Both the position numbers and the translations under genes were made by a program. A stretch of 64,000 nucleotides of DNA from positions 248,001-312,000 of the forward strand of contig JAEVLN010000014.1 in NCBI GenBank assembly GCA_018350325.1, read 5' to 3'. The stretch is from Globodera rostochiensis (lineage: Eukaryota > Nematoda > Chromadorea > Rhabditida > Heteroderidae). A model generated the notes under the pieces. That model ran no database searches and was not told where the DNA came from. It saw only the letters and a program-made list of their open reading frames with translations. Below are positions 54,537 through 64,000 of this stretch, in pieces (the stretch's first letter is position 1; every line of letters begins with the position of its first letter).

Positions 54537-57500
54537 TTAAAAATAATTTTTCGATTTTTTATCATCAATTTCTCCATCTTTCTTCGCTTCCAATCGCCTC
54601 CGATTTCGCTCCTAAAAAATTTGTTTAAATTATTTTTAAAAAAGAAAATTTTCAAAATTCCCGCCTCTCTGCTGTATTTTCGCTTTTTTATAGCTGTCAC
54701 CAGTGCTGGCGTCAGCCTTTCTCGACCAGCATGACGAACACCTAAAAAATAATTATTTAAAAACCAAACTTTTTTAATGAGCACCGCACCTAAATTTTGT
54801 TGCTGCTTCTTTCCTTTGGATTCAACACCACCAACAACAGTTGTTACGTTGTTCAACATGTCCGAATACTGCTCCAACTTCTTGAAATCAAAAAATTGAA
54901 AAAAATCTGCAAAAAAAAAAACTAAGAATTGCCATTACCTCCAAAATTTTTGCTCGAAGTTTCTTTTTTTCCTCGTATGGTTCAGGCAAAAATGGCAACT
55001 GCTCCGGCGGATCACTCTGCTCCGCATTTGGACGGTGCTTCAATAAGAAAAAACTTTTGAAAAAAAAAACAAATTTTTTTTAAGCCTACCGTAAACTCTC
55101 GGCCCCAGCGCTGGGCGACTTTGGCCCAGCTCATTCGACCAATGTACACCTCGCGCAAAATGTTTGCAACCAGCCAGCATGGAATGTTCCGGCTGACACC
55201 GCTGAAAATTTTTAAATTTAAATTTAAAGAAAAAATATTAAAATTTTTTTTTGCTGAATAAAATATTACAATAATTTTTTTTTTTAAATTAATTTTTACC
55301 GAATATGCTGATCAAGCGGGAGCCGATAGCACGGAATATTCTCGGCCAAAGCAGCTTTCCTAAAACGACAATTGGTAAAATTGACCGAAATTTGCGCAAA
55401 AATTATTGAACATTTGTCCTATTGTGGACTTGAAAAGGAATATTGCAAAAAAAAAAATATGTTGAAATTTATTTAAAAATGCCAACAAAAAAAAGGGTTA
55501 AACAAATGTTGCACCCACGTCGACAGCAGCCTTTGCTCCCAATCGTCAAACGGAAGCAGTACAAAAGCGCTAAATTGGCTGAGATTGTCGGGCAAACAGT
55601 GGGCGGCTTTCTGACTGACATAGGCAATTCGATCTGACGAATTATTCAAAATCAATTTTATTATTAATGTTCAAAATAAAATTTAAAAAATTGACTTTTT
55701 TTTTTTAATATTAGTAAAATTGTTTTTTGGCATAGAAATATATAATTTTTCACACCTTTCGGAATGGCATCTCGCTCACAAAGTTCGGTCACCCCTCGGG
55801 TGGACACTTCGGGCGCAAATGGATGGGGAACAAATCTGGCGCACTTAAATAACATTATTTTGTTTTTATTTAAGTTAATTAAAAATAAATAAATCTTTTG
55901 CTATGTTTTAAAAATTAAAATGTCACCCCCAAAGCAGCTTGTTCACTTGGCGTGCCATACAAAAAGTGCCATTGGCTGTAATTTATTTTAAAGATCAGTC
56001 AAAAACAAAATGATTTTGCATTTTTAATTTAGCATTAATTGATATTGATTAAAAACAATTAAAGATATAGTCGGCCAAATTCAATTTTATTAATTTAAAA
56101 AATATAAAATAAATGTGTGCCACCTTTTAACAATCCGATTCAGCGTGTCATCCGCAAAAAAGTTGGCAATGCAAATCGGAAATGGTGCAGAACTTGTCCG
56201 ATTTAATGTGTGAAGTAGGTTGACATGTCAGAAAATAAATTAAAAAATTAATTTTTATTTATTTATTTTTTCAATTAAATACATTTGACATAAATTATAC
56301 CGTTGATTTAAAAAAGATTATCATTATTTAATTCTAACTATTTTTTGTTATAACAAAAAATGATTAAATTTTCACTTTGCTGCGCTGAGAATGTGTGCCA
56401 ATTTGTGCGCGTACATAAAGCGACAGTCCACCAACAATTTGGGCATTCGATTGGACGGTTCCAACGCAAAATTTTGACACAACGCCTCCCCAAAGTGCGC
56501 GTCTTTTCGATCTTTTAAAATAAAAAATAAATTAATAAAAATAATAATATTTATTATGAATAAATGGATGCTCTCTCACTTTTTAGGCCGGTTTTCCCCC
56601 ACAATTTGTCGTCAAAAGTGTCATAAATGGCTTTGGAATGGCACTCCTTCTCCGCCTCCCCATCAATCGCCTGAAGAAAAATTATTTTAAAAATTATTCT
56701 ATTTTATGTCATAAACATTTACAAAAAAACTTTTAACATTTTTTTCAAATTTTATAGGTCCCGCCCATATCCCCCCAGGCACGTATTTTGCCTTTGGGGG
56801 TTTGGGGGGGGGGGGGGGTACCGACGGTCCCGATAGGCGCCGCCGGAAATAACTCGGTTTCTTAAGAAAATTTGTCCAAAAGCACGAATTTTGCAAAGGG
56901 CACCTCCCTCCCCCCAATGGGTTTTTCTCAAATTTCCCCTTGGGGGGGGGTATCAATTGAAGAAAACTTTAAAAACGATTTTCAGCAATTTGTTAAAGCA
57001 TGGACAGAGAAAGAATTGCAAAAAACAGCCCCCTCCCTCCGGCCGAAAAAATTAAAAAAAAATGAAACCTTATTTTTTAAGTTGAACTTTTGCGATTGCT
57101 GCTTTTTGCGGGGTTTCGTCTCCGCCAATTTGGCATAATAAATGTTGCGCAGCAAATGCTCACGCTCCAACACGCTGGCCGTGTGCAACAGTTGCAGCCA
57201 CTGCTCCTCATTGAGTTCGGCCGGCACTTCCGTCGAGATGGAGTAAAGAAACTGAAAATCATTTAATTACAAAGCATAACAACCCGACAATCACCAAAAA
57301 ATTTAAAAAAAATCGTTTTTTGTTTTTGGGTGCTACCCCGAGGCGCATCCCAGAGGGAGAGGGGGGTCAATAAAATTCCCGGCGGCGTTTTTCAAAAATT
57401 TTTTAAAGAAAAATGCAAATCAAAGCTAAATAATACACACACCCCAAAACCATAGGGAGTGAGGGCATTTTGTTTTCCAACATTGTAATTTTGGATCAAT

Positions 57501-58349
57501 TTTCTTAAGAAATATTGCCAAAACCTATTAAAAAATTTTCTCCCCCCCCCCCCTGAAAAGGGAAAATTTTCCCGAAGGGCCTCCCCAAAAAACAAAACTT
57601 TAGCAAAATTTAAAATGTTGGAACAATTAATTCAATTAAAAATTCATTCATAATTCGTTCTCGGCTCAGCCGCTGCAAAACTTAAAATGTTTTTGGTTTT
57701 CCCGCTGAATTGGAATTTTAAAAAATAAAAATTTTCAAGGCCCCCAAAAATTAACGTTAATTTCGGCGACAATTCGGTCAAACTTTCGTCTGCAATCGGC
57801 AGGTGGCATGCGTTGGCCAGCCTTGGACACAATTTTGTCCAAAATGTTCAAGTTCGGCACCGCGGAGGGCGGCAAATTGAACCCACCTAAAAATAAAAAA
57901 ATTTGAAAAAAAGCACAAAAATTTTTCCCATAAAAAGGGCTAAAAATAAATGTGTCCTTTTGGGTTCTTTAATCAATCAAGCTTTTGTGATAATTTTATG
58001 AGAAATTGAATTTTTTGGTTAATAAAAAAAATCCCCAAAAAATGAACCAAATTTTATGCTGCCGCCGCCGCTGTTTTCTGCCTGAAATTCAGTGGACTTG
58101 ACGCGTTCATTGTGCCCTCTGTTTGTCACGAGGGGCAAAGCTGTGTAAATTTCATTAAAAATTCAAAAAAAAAAAGACAAACCTGTTGGTTTTTTAGCAT
58201 TTTGAATCGGAGAATTGACGGTTGAAAAACCTGCAAAAAAAAAAAAAGCAAAAAATTTTATAAAAATGCAAAATTCATTCACTCTTTCGGTCAAGCAGAC
58301 GAAGAGCACAAAAATGTTGGAAACAAAGTGTTTGGTGGTGCTTTAGCAT
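54537..58349 (-). CDS. TRM10-family tRNA methyltransferase, mitochondrial RNase P protein 1-like
   Basis: Start ATG 58349; a first exon for MLKHHQTLCFQHFCALRLLD joins in phase to an exon beginning SFSTVNS, then ALPLVTNRGHNERVKS (58060-58150) and GGFNLPPSAVPNLNILDKIV (57770-57895). The Met-rich, Arg-containing start fits a mitochondrial targeting peptide. Later exons read LNEEQWLQLLHTASVLEREH (57120-57250), AIDGEAEKECHSKAIYDTFD (56590-56670), DAHFGEALCQNFALEPSNRM and PKLLVDCRFMY (56395-56515), SAPFPICIANFF (about 56120-56200), RFVPHPFAPEVSTRGVTELC (55745-55855), SSDRIAYVSQKAAHCLPDNL (55540-55650), KAALAENIPCYRLPLDQHI (55310-55360), SRNIPCWLVANILREVYIG (55090-55200), a charged exon at 54953-55040, and a basic C terminus ending at TAA 54537. 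The DCRF, DSSDR/Y-S and RLPLD blocks and the helical end fit the SPOUT-fold TRM10 group (TRMT10C/MRPP1), which methylates tRNA position 9 and is a core subunit of mitochondrial RNase P. It converges with copy D. Confidence 0.72.
56750..57120. other. intron with G- and C-runs
   Basis: Intron of the TRM10-like gene containing long G-runs (56800-56818, 56942-56951), a dispersed CCCGATAGGCGCCGCCGG word (56827-56845) and the CTCCCTCCCCCCAATGGGTT motif that recurs elsewhere in the window. No exon identified. Confidence 0.5.
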
Positions 58350-59035
58350 AAATAACAAATTTCAACAAATGCGTAAAAATCTAAATTTATTGTTTTGGAA
58401 AAAACGAAAGGTCTAGAGCGCGAGCGGGTATTCGGTTTCAGCACCAAAACAAGCCTAGAGAAGTGTTTTTTTGGAAGTTTGACAAAATTTTATATGAATT
58501 TGGATCTTCCGACTTTTGTCCGATTTTGGCTTACCGGACCCTTTGTCGTCGTGTCATATGTATGTGACACTTGAGCTTAGGCTTAAACCTAAGCTAGCCT
58601 TAAAGCTATTCTATGTATAACCTGAAAAACAAAATTTTTTAGGCGCCTACTCGAGATTTTTTCGAGCCTAAAATAAGCCTTTATAATATTTAAACGGTTA
58701 TTGAAACCGGTTCAGAAAATTTAATTTCTAAATATTGTAACTTTTTTTCCTTCTAACCAGACTCAACCGGCCAGACTCAACTGGCCACCAGACTCAACCG
58801 GCCAGACTCAACCGGCCAGACTCAACTGGCCCAGACTCAACCGGCCAGACTCAACCGGCCAGACTCAAGCCAGACTCAACTGGCCCAGACTCAACCGGCC
58901 AGACTCAACCGGCCAGACTCAACTGGCCCAGACTCAACCGGCCAGACTCAAACGGGCCGCTCCCCATTTTTTCCCCTTATCAGGCCTTTTTTCGAAAAGA
59001 TTAGCCAATGTATACAATTTTTGTAAAGGCTCCTG
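58350..59035. other. intergenic spacer upstream of the TRM10-like gene
   Basis: Contains a palindromic run of TAAGC/GCTTA words at 58570-58606 and the CCAGACTCAACCGG array listed separately. No gene recognised. Confidence 0.6.
58757..58957. repeat. CCAGACTCAACCGG array
   Basis: About thirteen units of CAGACTCAACCGGC or CAGACTCAACTGGCC. Single inverted copies of the word (CAGTTGAGTCTGG) occur in the left arm at 33050-33095. Confidence 0.95.
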
Positions 59036-59689
59036 TACATTTCAACACAGGACATTTCAACACTAGACATTTCAACACTGATTTCAACACTGGACATTTC
59101 AACACTGGACATTTCAACACTGATTTTAAATTTTAAAAATAAATTGATAGTGCCAAATTCAAAAATACCTAGTTATAATTAAATAAAGGCTTATTAATTA
59201 ATCAGTCTTGCTGAGCTAAATGCTATGTGATAAGAAATTTGAGAAATTCGAAAATATTTAAATGGTCCTTGTTATTGTTGACATTGAAATGGTGAAATAA
59301 AAATAAGTGCACAAACTACATTTGCTTACTGAACCAATGTTTGAGTAGCATGATGGGTCAGGGGTCAATTTGGTTCTGTTAATCGAAATGCACCAGCGCA
59401 TGGCGTGCGAGGGAGAGGACTAAAAAGGAAGAGCGTTTATGTGGCGCTGGACCATAATCTTCAGCAGATTTTTGCAGAATTTGCCCAGAGGGCTGGCGAA
59501 GACGCACTTCGTTATCTTAGAACGATTTCGTATCATTTAGCTCAGCAGGACTGACTAATTAATAAGCCTTTATTTAATTATAACTAGGTATTTTTGAATT
59601 TGGCACTATCAATTTATTTTAAAATTTAAAATCAGTGTTGAAATGTCCAGTGTTGAAATCAGTGTTGAAATGTCCAGTGTTGAAATGTC
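59036..59689. mobile_element. fold-back element with long inverted arms
   Basis: Arms 59036-59222 and 59534-59689 are near-perfect inverted copies: for example CTTATTAATTAATCAGTCTT on the left against its complement with two changes on the right. The outer parts of both arms are tandem GGACATTTCAACACT words. The 310-base core has one short plus-strand open stretch (VALDHNLQQIFAEFAQRAG) without a clear start and could be a captured fragment. No transposase. Confidence 0.8.
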
Positions 59690-60099
59690 GGGTCACCTAA
59701 GCCCCATCAAAAAATGCGAAGGTGCCTTTAAATATCGGAATTTCATTCTGAAAAATTTTTACTGACATATTCCGCTTGATGCTCGAGAGTCTCTAAATGT
59801 CTTGGGTTTTTTGGCGGTTAAGTCTCGGTAAATTAACCAGGGCTGCCTAGCAGCTTTATTTTGTCGAGTTATGCACGAACAAAACGTGCTTTTAACCGGA
59901 AATTTTTGTCATTTTAACGTCACTATGCGTAACCTTAGTTCGTTGTGTCCTCGCCATTTTAACATGGCAATTACGATACGATAAGTTTAGGGGGAACAGA
60001 AATAATTTCTGCTTAATTAATAATCGTTAAAATTGTTTATAATCGAAATTAGAACGCCAAAGGCGCTTCTTCCACGTCGGACAAAGACAGTGCGAGGAT
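59690..60099. other. spacer, nothing recognised
   Basis: AT-rich sequence with no coding frame, RNA motif or repeat that could be supported. Confidence 0.5.
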
Positions 60100-60769
60100 C
60101 AGGGATGGGCGGAAATTTATTTTCAAAAACGGAAAACGGAAAAACGGAACTATTTTTTTTAACGGAAAACGTAAAACGGAAAAAAAGGGCCAAAAACAAC
60201 GGAAAAACGGAAAACGGAAAAATTTTCAAATAAAATAAAAAAATTATTTTTTTTAAAAATAATTTATTTAATAAATATTTTTTGAAATATTAACAGTAAT
60301 TTTAAAAATTTTGAAGGATGTCTTTTTTTCAGCGGCCTTCTAAATCTATTTTAGGCTTTTGGGTGGGGGGGGGGGGGTCGGCGGTGCCGATAGGCGCCGC
60401 CGGAGAAAATTTTGAAATTTTGACTTAAATTGCTAAGAGATTTTCAACAAAAATTTTTAAAATCGGCACTTTTTTTGAAGTTTTTAAAAATGGTAAGCGG
60501 CGGCGCCGATAGGCGCCGCCGGAAGAATTTTTAAAAAAAACTTAACAAGATTTGTTAAGAAAATCGCTCCAAAAATGAAAATGCAAAACAAAATCCCCCA
60601 AATGTTTCACACCAACCACTCACCATTAGCACCACAACCAAACCGCATTCCAATCCTCCAAAAATCCCATTCTTAGGGGTGTATATTTTTTCCGTTTTTT
60701 TCCGTTAAAAAGGGTAACGGAAAACGGAAAAAAAGGCCCAAAAACAACGGAAAACGGAATTCCGCCCAT
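60100..60769. mobile_element. composite fold-back of ACGGAAAACGG words
   Basis: Starts CAGGGATGGGCGGAA and ends TTCCGCCCAT, an imperfect inverted pair; ACGGAAAACGGAAAA words fill 60155-60225 and 60715-60760. A second left-end-like TAGGGGTGTATATTTTTTCC... is nested at 60676 and two GGCGCCGATAGGCGCCGCC words lie at 60380 and 60500. No target duplication identified. Probably two nested elements. Confidence 0.5.
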
Positions 60770-60794
60770 TTTTTTTCGCCACTATGCCAAATAC

Positions 60795-61215
60795 GACATT
60801 TCGTCGACTAAGCCAAAAACGACACTTCGTCGACGCGACATTTCGTCGACTGGAATTTCGCCAAGTTTTTAAATGCGCGTTTTCTAAGGTAAAAGCATGC
60901 GTAGTCACGAATCCGAGCTCGGATTTTGCAAAGCTCGAATCGCGAAGCCAAATTCGAACATTTGGTCCAACAAAAGGGTCTCTCCCCCTGCGGTTTTGGG
61001 CAGCTCAATTTGCTTCTAACTTTCTTCATAGTGGTTTCCGGCGCAAATAAATTTCGAAATTCTTCGAATTCGGGTTTGGGGTTCGAGATTCGCATAACCC
61101 GAGCTCGGATTCGTGATCTAAGCATGTTTTTATCCTAGAAAACATGCATGCATTTAAAAACTCGGCGAAATGTCGCGTCGACGAAGTGTCGGATTTGGCT
61201 TAGTCGACGAAATGT
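60795..61215. mobile_element. fold-back of GACATTTCGTCGAC words
   Basis: Arms 60795-60922 and 61099-61215 are inverted copies: GACATTTCGTCGACTAAG and ACACTTCGTCGACG on the left, their complements on the right, and an inner CCGAGCTCGGATTCGTG pair. A fragment of the inner part also occurs at 19143-19235. Confidence 0.8.
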
Positions 61216-61334
61216 CATCCCGCCCACCCAATCGTTCTCGGACTTTGCTCACTGCGATCCCAGTCGGAAAAAAGAATAAAAATTAAATTGAATAACCTTT
61301 TCTCAATTTGTGCGAAATTTCAGCTTTTTATTCT

Positions 61335-61512
61335 TTTGGTCTGTAAGGAAATGCGCGACAATTTTGGCAAAGTTTGTAGAAGGCGAGCGGCCGCCACAGA
61401 CGCGATGCCCGCCGCCAATGAATTCAGCAGCAGCGCCGAATACGGAACATCAATGCCAATGTTGTAATCGGCGGACGTTTTGCAGTTATGCGATTGAAAA
61501 AATAATATTATT
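61335..61512 (-). other. possible coding exon, hydrophobic
   Basis: The minus strand reads NIGIDVPYSALLLNSLAAG then IASVAAARLLQTLPKLS, with small-residue-rich, membrane-like character and codon use unlike the AT-rich surroundings. Flanking TTTTTCAAT and CTTACAG could be splice sites. No partner exons were found and no family is proposed. Confidence 0.35.
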
Positions 61513-61548
61513 TTTAAAATTTGCATATTTTTCCAACGATATCCTAAA

Positions 61549-61852
61549 ATGGCCAAAAGTGCCCTAAATCAGGAGTGCCGTCAATGTCACATCTTTAGTG
61601 GCCCAGAGTATCGATTAAAATGGCCAAAAAAAGTGCCCAAAGGAGTGCCATCAATGTCACATCTTCCTATGCATTTCTTCACCCCTGGCAGTGATGTCAA
61701 CAGAGTTATCGATTAAAATGGCCAAAAAAAGTGCCCAAATCAGGAGTGCCATCAATGTCACATCTTCCTATGCATTTCTTCACCCCTGGCAGTGATGTCA
61801 ACAGAGTTATCGATTAAAATCGCAAAAAAAGTGCCCTAAATCAGGATAAAAG
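61549..61852. repeat. three-copy tandem of about 105 bases
   Basis: Units contain GGAGTGCCATCAATGTCACA, TCTTCCTATGCATTTCTTCA, CCCCTGGCAGTGATGTCAAC and ATCGATTAAAATGGCC. The first copy is shortened. The repeat ends 59 bases before the start codon of the secreted gene, so it covers its proximal upstream region. Confidence 0.9.
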
Positions 61853-61910
61853 CAAATTTATTAAATTATATTTACCACTTAAACCTATCCATCAATTCAA
61901 TTAAGCAAAA

Positions 61911-62318
61911 ATGGGTACTAAATTTGTTTTCTGGATTATCAACGCCCAAATTATTGTACTCCTTTTTCTGGCAAATCTTGACCAGCAGCGCGTTAGTGCC
62001 AAAGACATGAATGTGTACTTCTTTCCGGCGGGAGTGACAGAATTTGAAGTGCATGTCTATTTGCATGATAAAGCACAATCTGCAATACAAGATCAAGCTG
62101 ACGTTGCTCGTGAATTTGATAAGAATGCCGTCTTCTCAGGATTAACGAAGACACAACCGGACGGGCGGCAAATGATTACGGTTCAGAAGAACAAATTGGT
62201 TGGCAAATGGGTGTCCTTCCATTTTAAGTCTACATCCGAAAACTTTACGGTAACGCGAGGCAATCATTTTTTAGTGGGAATATTTGGATTGGTTGGACAA
62301 AATATTTCGAAAAACTAA
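61911..62318 (+). CDS. single-exon secreted protein, 135 aa
   Basis: ATG in a favourable AAAAATGG context. The first 30 or so residues form a signal peptide (hydrophobic IINAQIIVLLFLANL, then RVSA before KDMNVYFF). The mature part of about 105 residues is rich in beta-type alternation (VTEFEVHVYLHD, MITVQKNKLVGKWVSFHFKS, NFTVTRG) and has no cysteines, suggesting a small beta-sandwich. One N-glycosylation site (NFT). It is uninterrupted and surrounded by AT-rich non-coding DNA, which supports it being real. No family recognised. Confidence 0.72.
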   Translation: MGTKFVFWIINAQIIVLLFLANLDQQRVSAKDMNVYFFPAGVTEFEVHVYLHDKAQSAIQDQADVAREFDKNAVFSGLTKTQPDGRQMITVQKNKLVGKWVSFHFKSTSENFTVTRGNHFLVGIFGLVGQNISKN

Positions 62319-63579
62319 AAAAGCCACAATTATAAGCTAATTTTAGCAAAATCTCATGGATCGTAGGTTGATCACGAAAAAAATGGCGACGCCAGAGGAG
62401 GTTAAACAAAATGAATTGGCCTTCGTTTTAGGATAGTTTTTCATTTTGCTTGCATTTGTTGTGATTGATTTTTCACATGTTGCGATAAATTGTTGACAAA
62501 AAATCTTTTTATAATTATTTCGTTTTAAAATTAGTTAATGCGTGTCAAGGCTGTGCTCTGATTGCCTTTTTAAAAGCTAGAATTCTATTTGGCCATTTTT
62601 TTAAAAAGGTTCTAAAATCTGATTAAAAAACATTTTGGCATAGTAAATTGTGAGTTGTTGTTGTGTTATACAGAAATTTATTCAACAATTACGGTTTGGA
62701 GAGAAGGAATTTTTTAAAATATTGACTGCCGATTTGTTTTTATTGAATTAGAATTCTGAGCTTAAAAATACATAACGACCTCAAATTTAAAATCCTTTTC
62801 AAAAATTCCGGCACATCAGATTATCTGTTTTTAAGCCCAAGCTTAAGTTAGACCTAAGCTTAGCCTAGACCTAAGCGTAGGCTAAGCTAGCTTAGGTGTG
62901 ACCTGAGCCTAAGCTCATTAAATTTTATTGGGTGAGACGTAGTTGACCACCCCCCCCCCCAATGAAAAAAAGGCAAAAAAATAGGAGTTTTTGGCTAGCG
63001 GTACTGAAACGGCGCCACCCTGTGGCGGCACTGAAACGTCGGCACTGAAACAGGATCGACAAAAACATTGTGCTAACAACAAAGTTTCACATTTTCTTCC
63101 GCTTAAAACTCCGGTTGAACACATCTGCTTTGCCCCTTTCAGCGTTTGGGGCATCGGCGGGTGAATGCTGTGGCGATAAACAACACACGGACGCCCCCGT
63201 GGGGGGGGGGCAACCCGCTAAAAATGTTAGAGAGACCAATAAAGCTCTTCCGATCGGTCCGGCCTCCATAATGGCCTCCGGGTTAAATGTGATCGGCCGA
63301 TCGGAACATTCGATCAATTTTGCCCCGATCAGACTCAGAGAACAGAGGAGAGGACGGACGGCTTTATTTCTCCCGACAAATTGTTAAATTAGCGCCTTCT
63401 TCAATTCAACTTAAATCGATTTGAATCAAATTATTTCTTATTAACAATTTTTGACCACAATTAATTTAGAAATAAGAATTATTAAAATAAAATATTTTGT
63501 TATTTTGTATTGATTGTGTTGTTTTAGTTTAATTTCTTTAATTGTTTGATAAAACAAATTTAACTTTTTTTTCTCAAAA
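62319..63579. other. intergenic spacer
   Basis: AT-rich. Contains a palindromic CCTAAGCTTAGG-type run at 62829-62915. A 105-codon plus-strand frame at 63070-63387 has a more even composition (GECCGDKQHTDAPVGGGQP) but no supporting splice or homology signal and is not called as a gene. Confidence 0.5.
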
Positions 63580-64000
63580 ATGCCGTTAACTGTCGGCACG
63601 GACAGTGTTTTTTGCCTCGATTTCAACAAAGAGGTGGGACAAAAAAATGCTATAATTTTTTAACATCAAAAAAAATTGCAGAAGCACGGCTTTACCCCCT
63701 ACGAATCGACCATCCCAGCACTGGTGTACAGAAAGTGCACCACCGATCGGTTGGCATTTGTGTTTGATTCGGAGAATGTGGCACTCACATTTGGTGGCAT
63801 CAAAAATGAGGTCGGTGGTCCATTGAAAGGGTATAAAAATTTCAAAAAAAAAAAAAACATTTTTTAAATTTTTTGATGGAAAAATTTGCGGCCGGATTGC
63901 TGTACACTGGCCTTCAAACTGGTGATCGGATTCTGATCTGTGGCAATAACCACTCGCAGCTGATCATCGCAACGCTTGGAGCTGCTCGAGCTGGGATGGT
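63580..64000 (+). CDS. acyl-CoA synthetase-like AMP-binding protein, 5' part
   Basis: Exon 1 63580-63633 (MPLTVGTDSVFCLDFNKE) with donor GTGGGA; exon 2 starts 63682 after TTGCAG and gives KHGFTPYESTIPALVYRKCT, then FVFDSENVALTFGGIKNE. A third segment from about 63879 gives EKFAAGLLYTGLQTGDRILI and CGNNHSQLIIATLGAARAG up to the window edge. The order (LTF--I--EV, AAGLL--GL--GDR, --N----I-A-LGAARAG) is the N-terminal part of ANL-superfamily acyl-CoA synthetases, closest in style to ACSF2-type medium-chain enzymes, which activate fatty acids with ATP and CoA. The acceptor of the third exon is not resolved: no AG is present just upstream of GATGGAAAAATT. The catalytic motifs lie beyond the window. 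Confidence 0.7.

Noticed and set aside
63070..63387. 105-codon ORF as a gene
   Set aside because: Composition is somewhat protein-like, but there is no start context, splice signal, signal peptide or recognisable motif, and a minus-strand ORF overlaps it; left uncalled.

Overview
This is a nuclear segment of a nematode genome, most likely a plant-parasitic cyst nematode (Globodera/Heterodera type). The evidence is a broken SPRY gene of the type greatly expanded in Globodera, very AT-rich short introns, a GC-AG intron, genes made of 10-20 small exons, and an unusually high load of tandem arrays and fold-back elements. Species is not determined. All gene models are hand-spliced from the sequence; reading-frame phase across introns was the main check.

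Layout. 1-2200: G-rich tandem array. 3018-10168 (copy A, minus) and 15613-24343 (copy B, minus): two directly repeated copies of a multi-exon gene for a secreted protein, separated by a 0.5 kb G-rich array and a 3 kb array of a 14-bp unit. 25083-35189 and 42408-54180: two arms of a ~10-12 kb inverted repeat, each carrying another member of the same gene family (copy C, minus; copy D, plus), so C and D diverge from a 7.2 kb spacer. The spacer holds a broken BTB-BACK gene, a broken SPRY gene (both plus) and an intact 5-exon secreted-protein gene (minus). 54537-58349 (minus): a TRM10-family mitochondrial tRNA methyltransferase / RNase P protein 1-like gene. 58.4-61.9 kb: repeats and fold-back elements. 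61911-62318: single-exon secreted protein. 63580 to the right edge: 5' part of an acyl-CoA synthetase-like gene.

Biology. The four A-D paralogs dominate the window. I know of no family name for them. Copy D can be spliced in one frame through 20 exons into about 1052 residues: N-terminal signal sequence, lysine-rich helical segments, an acidic Ser/Asp tract whose length differs in every paralog, and a Ser-rich basic tail. Copy C carries a destroyed splice donor. They look like a lineage-specific, recently amplified secreted family; an effector role is only a guess.

Mobile DNA. At least 13 short fold-back elements share ends of the form TAGGG/TAGAG/CAGGG. Six have perfect 8-bp target duplications, as expected of non-autonomous hAT-like elements, yet each interior is built from its own short self-complementary word. 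One intronic satellite in copy D (44.2-45.2 kb) appears to be an expansion of such an interior.
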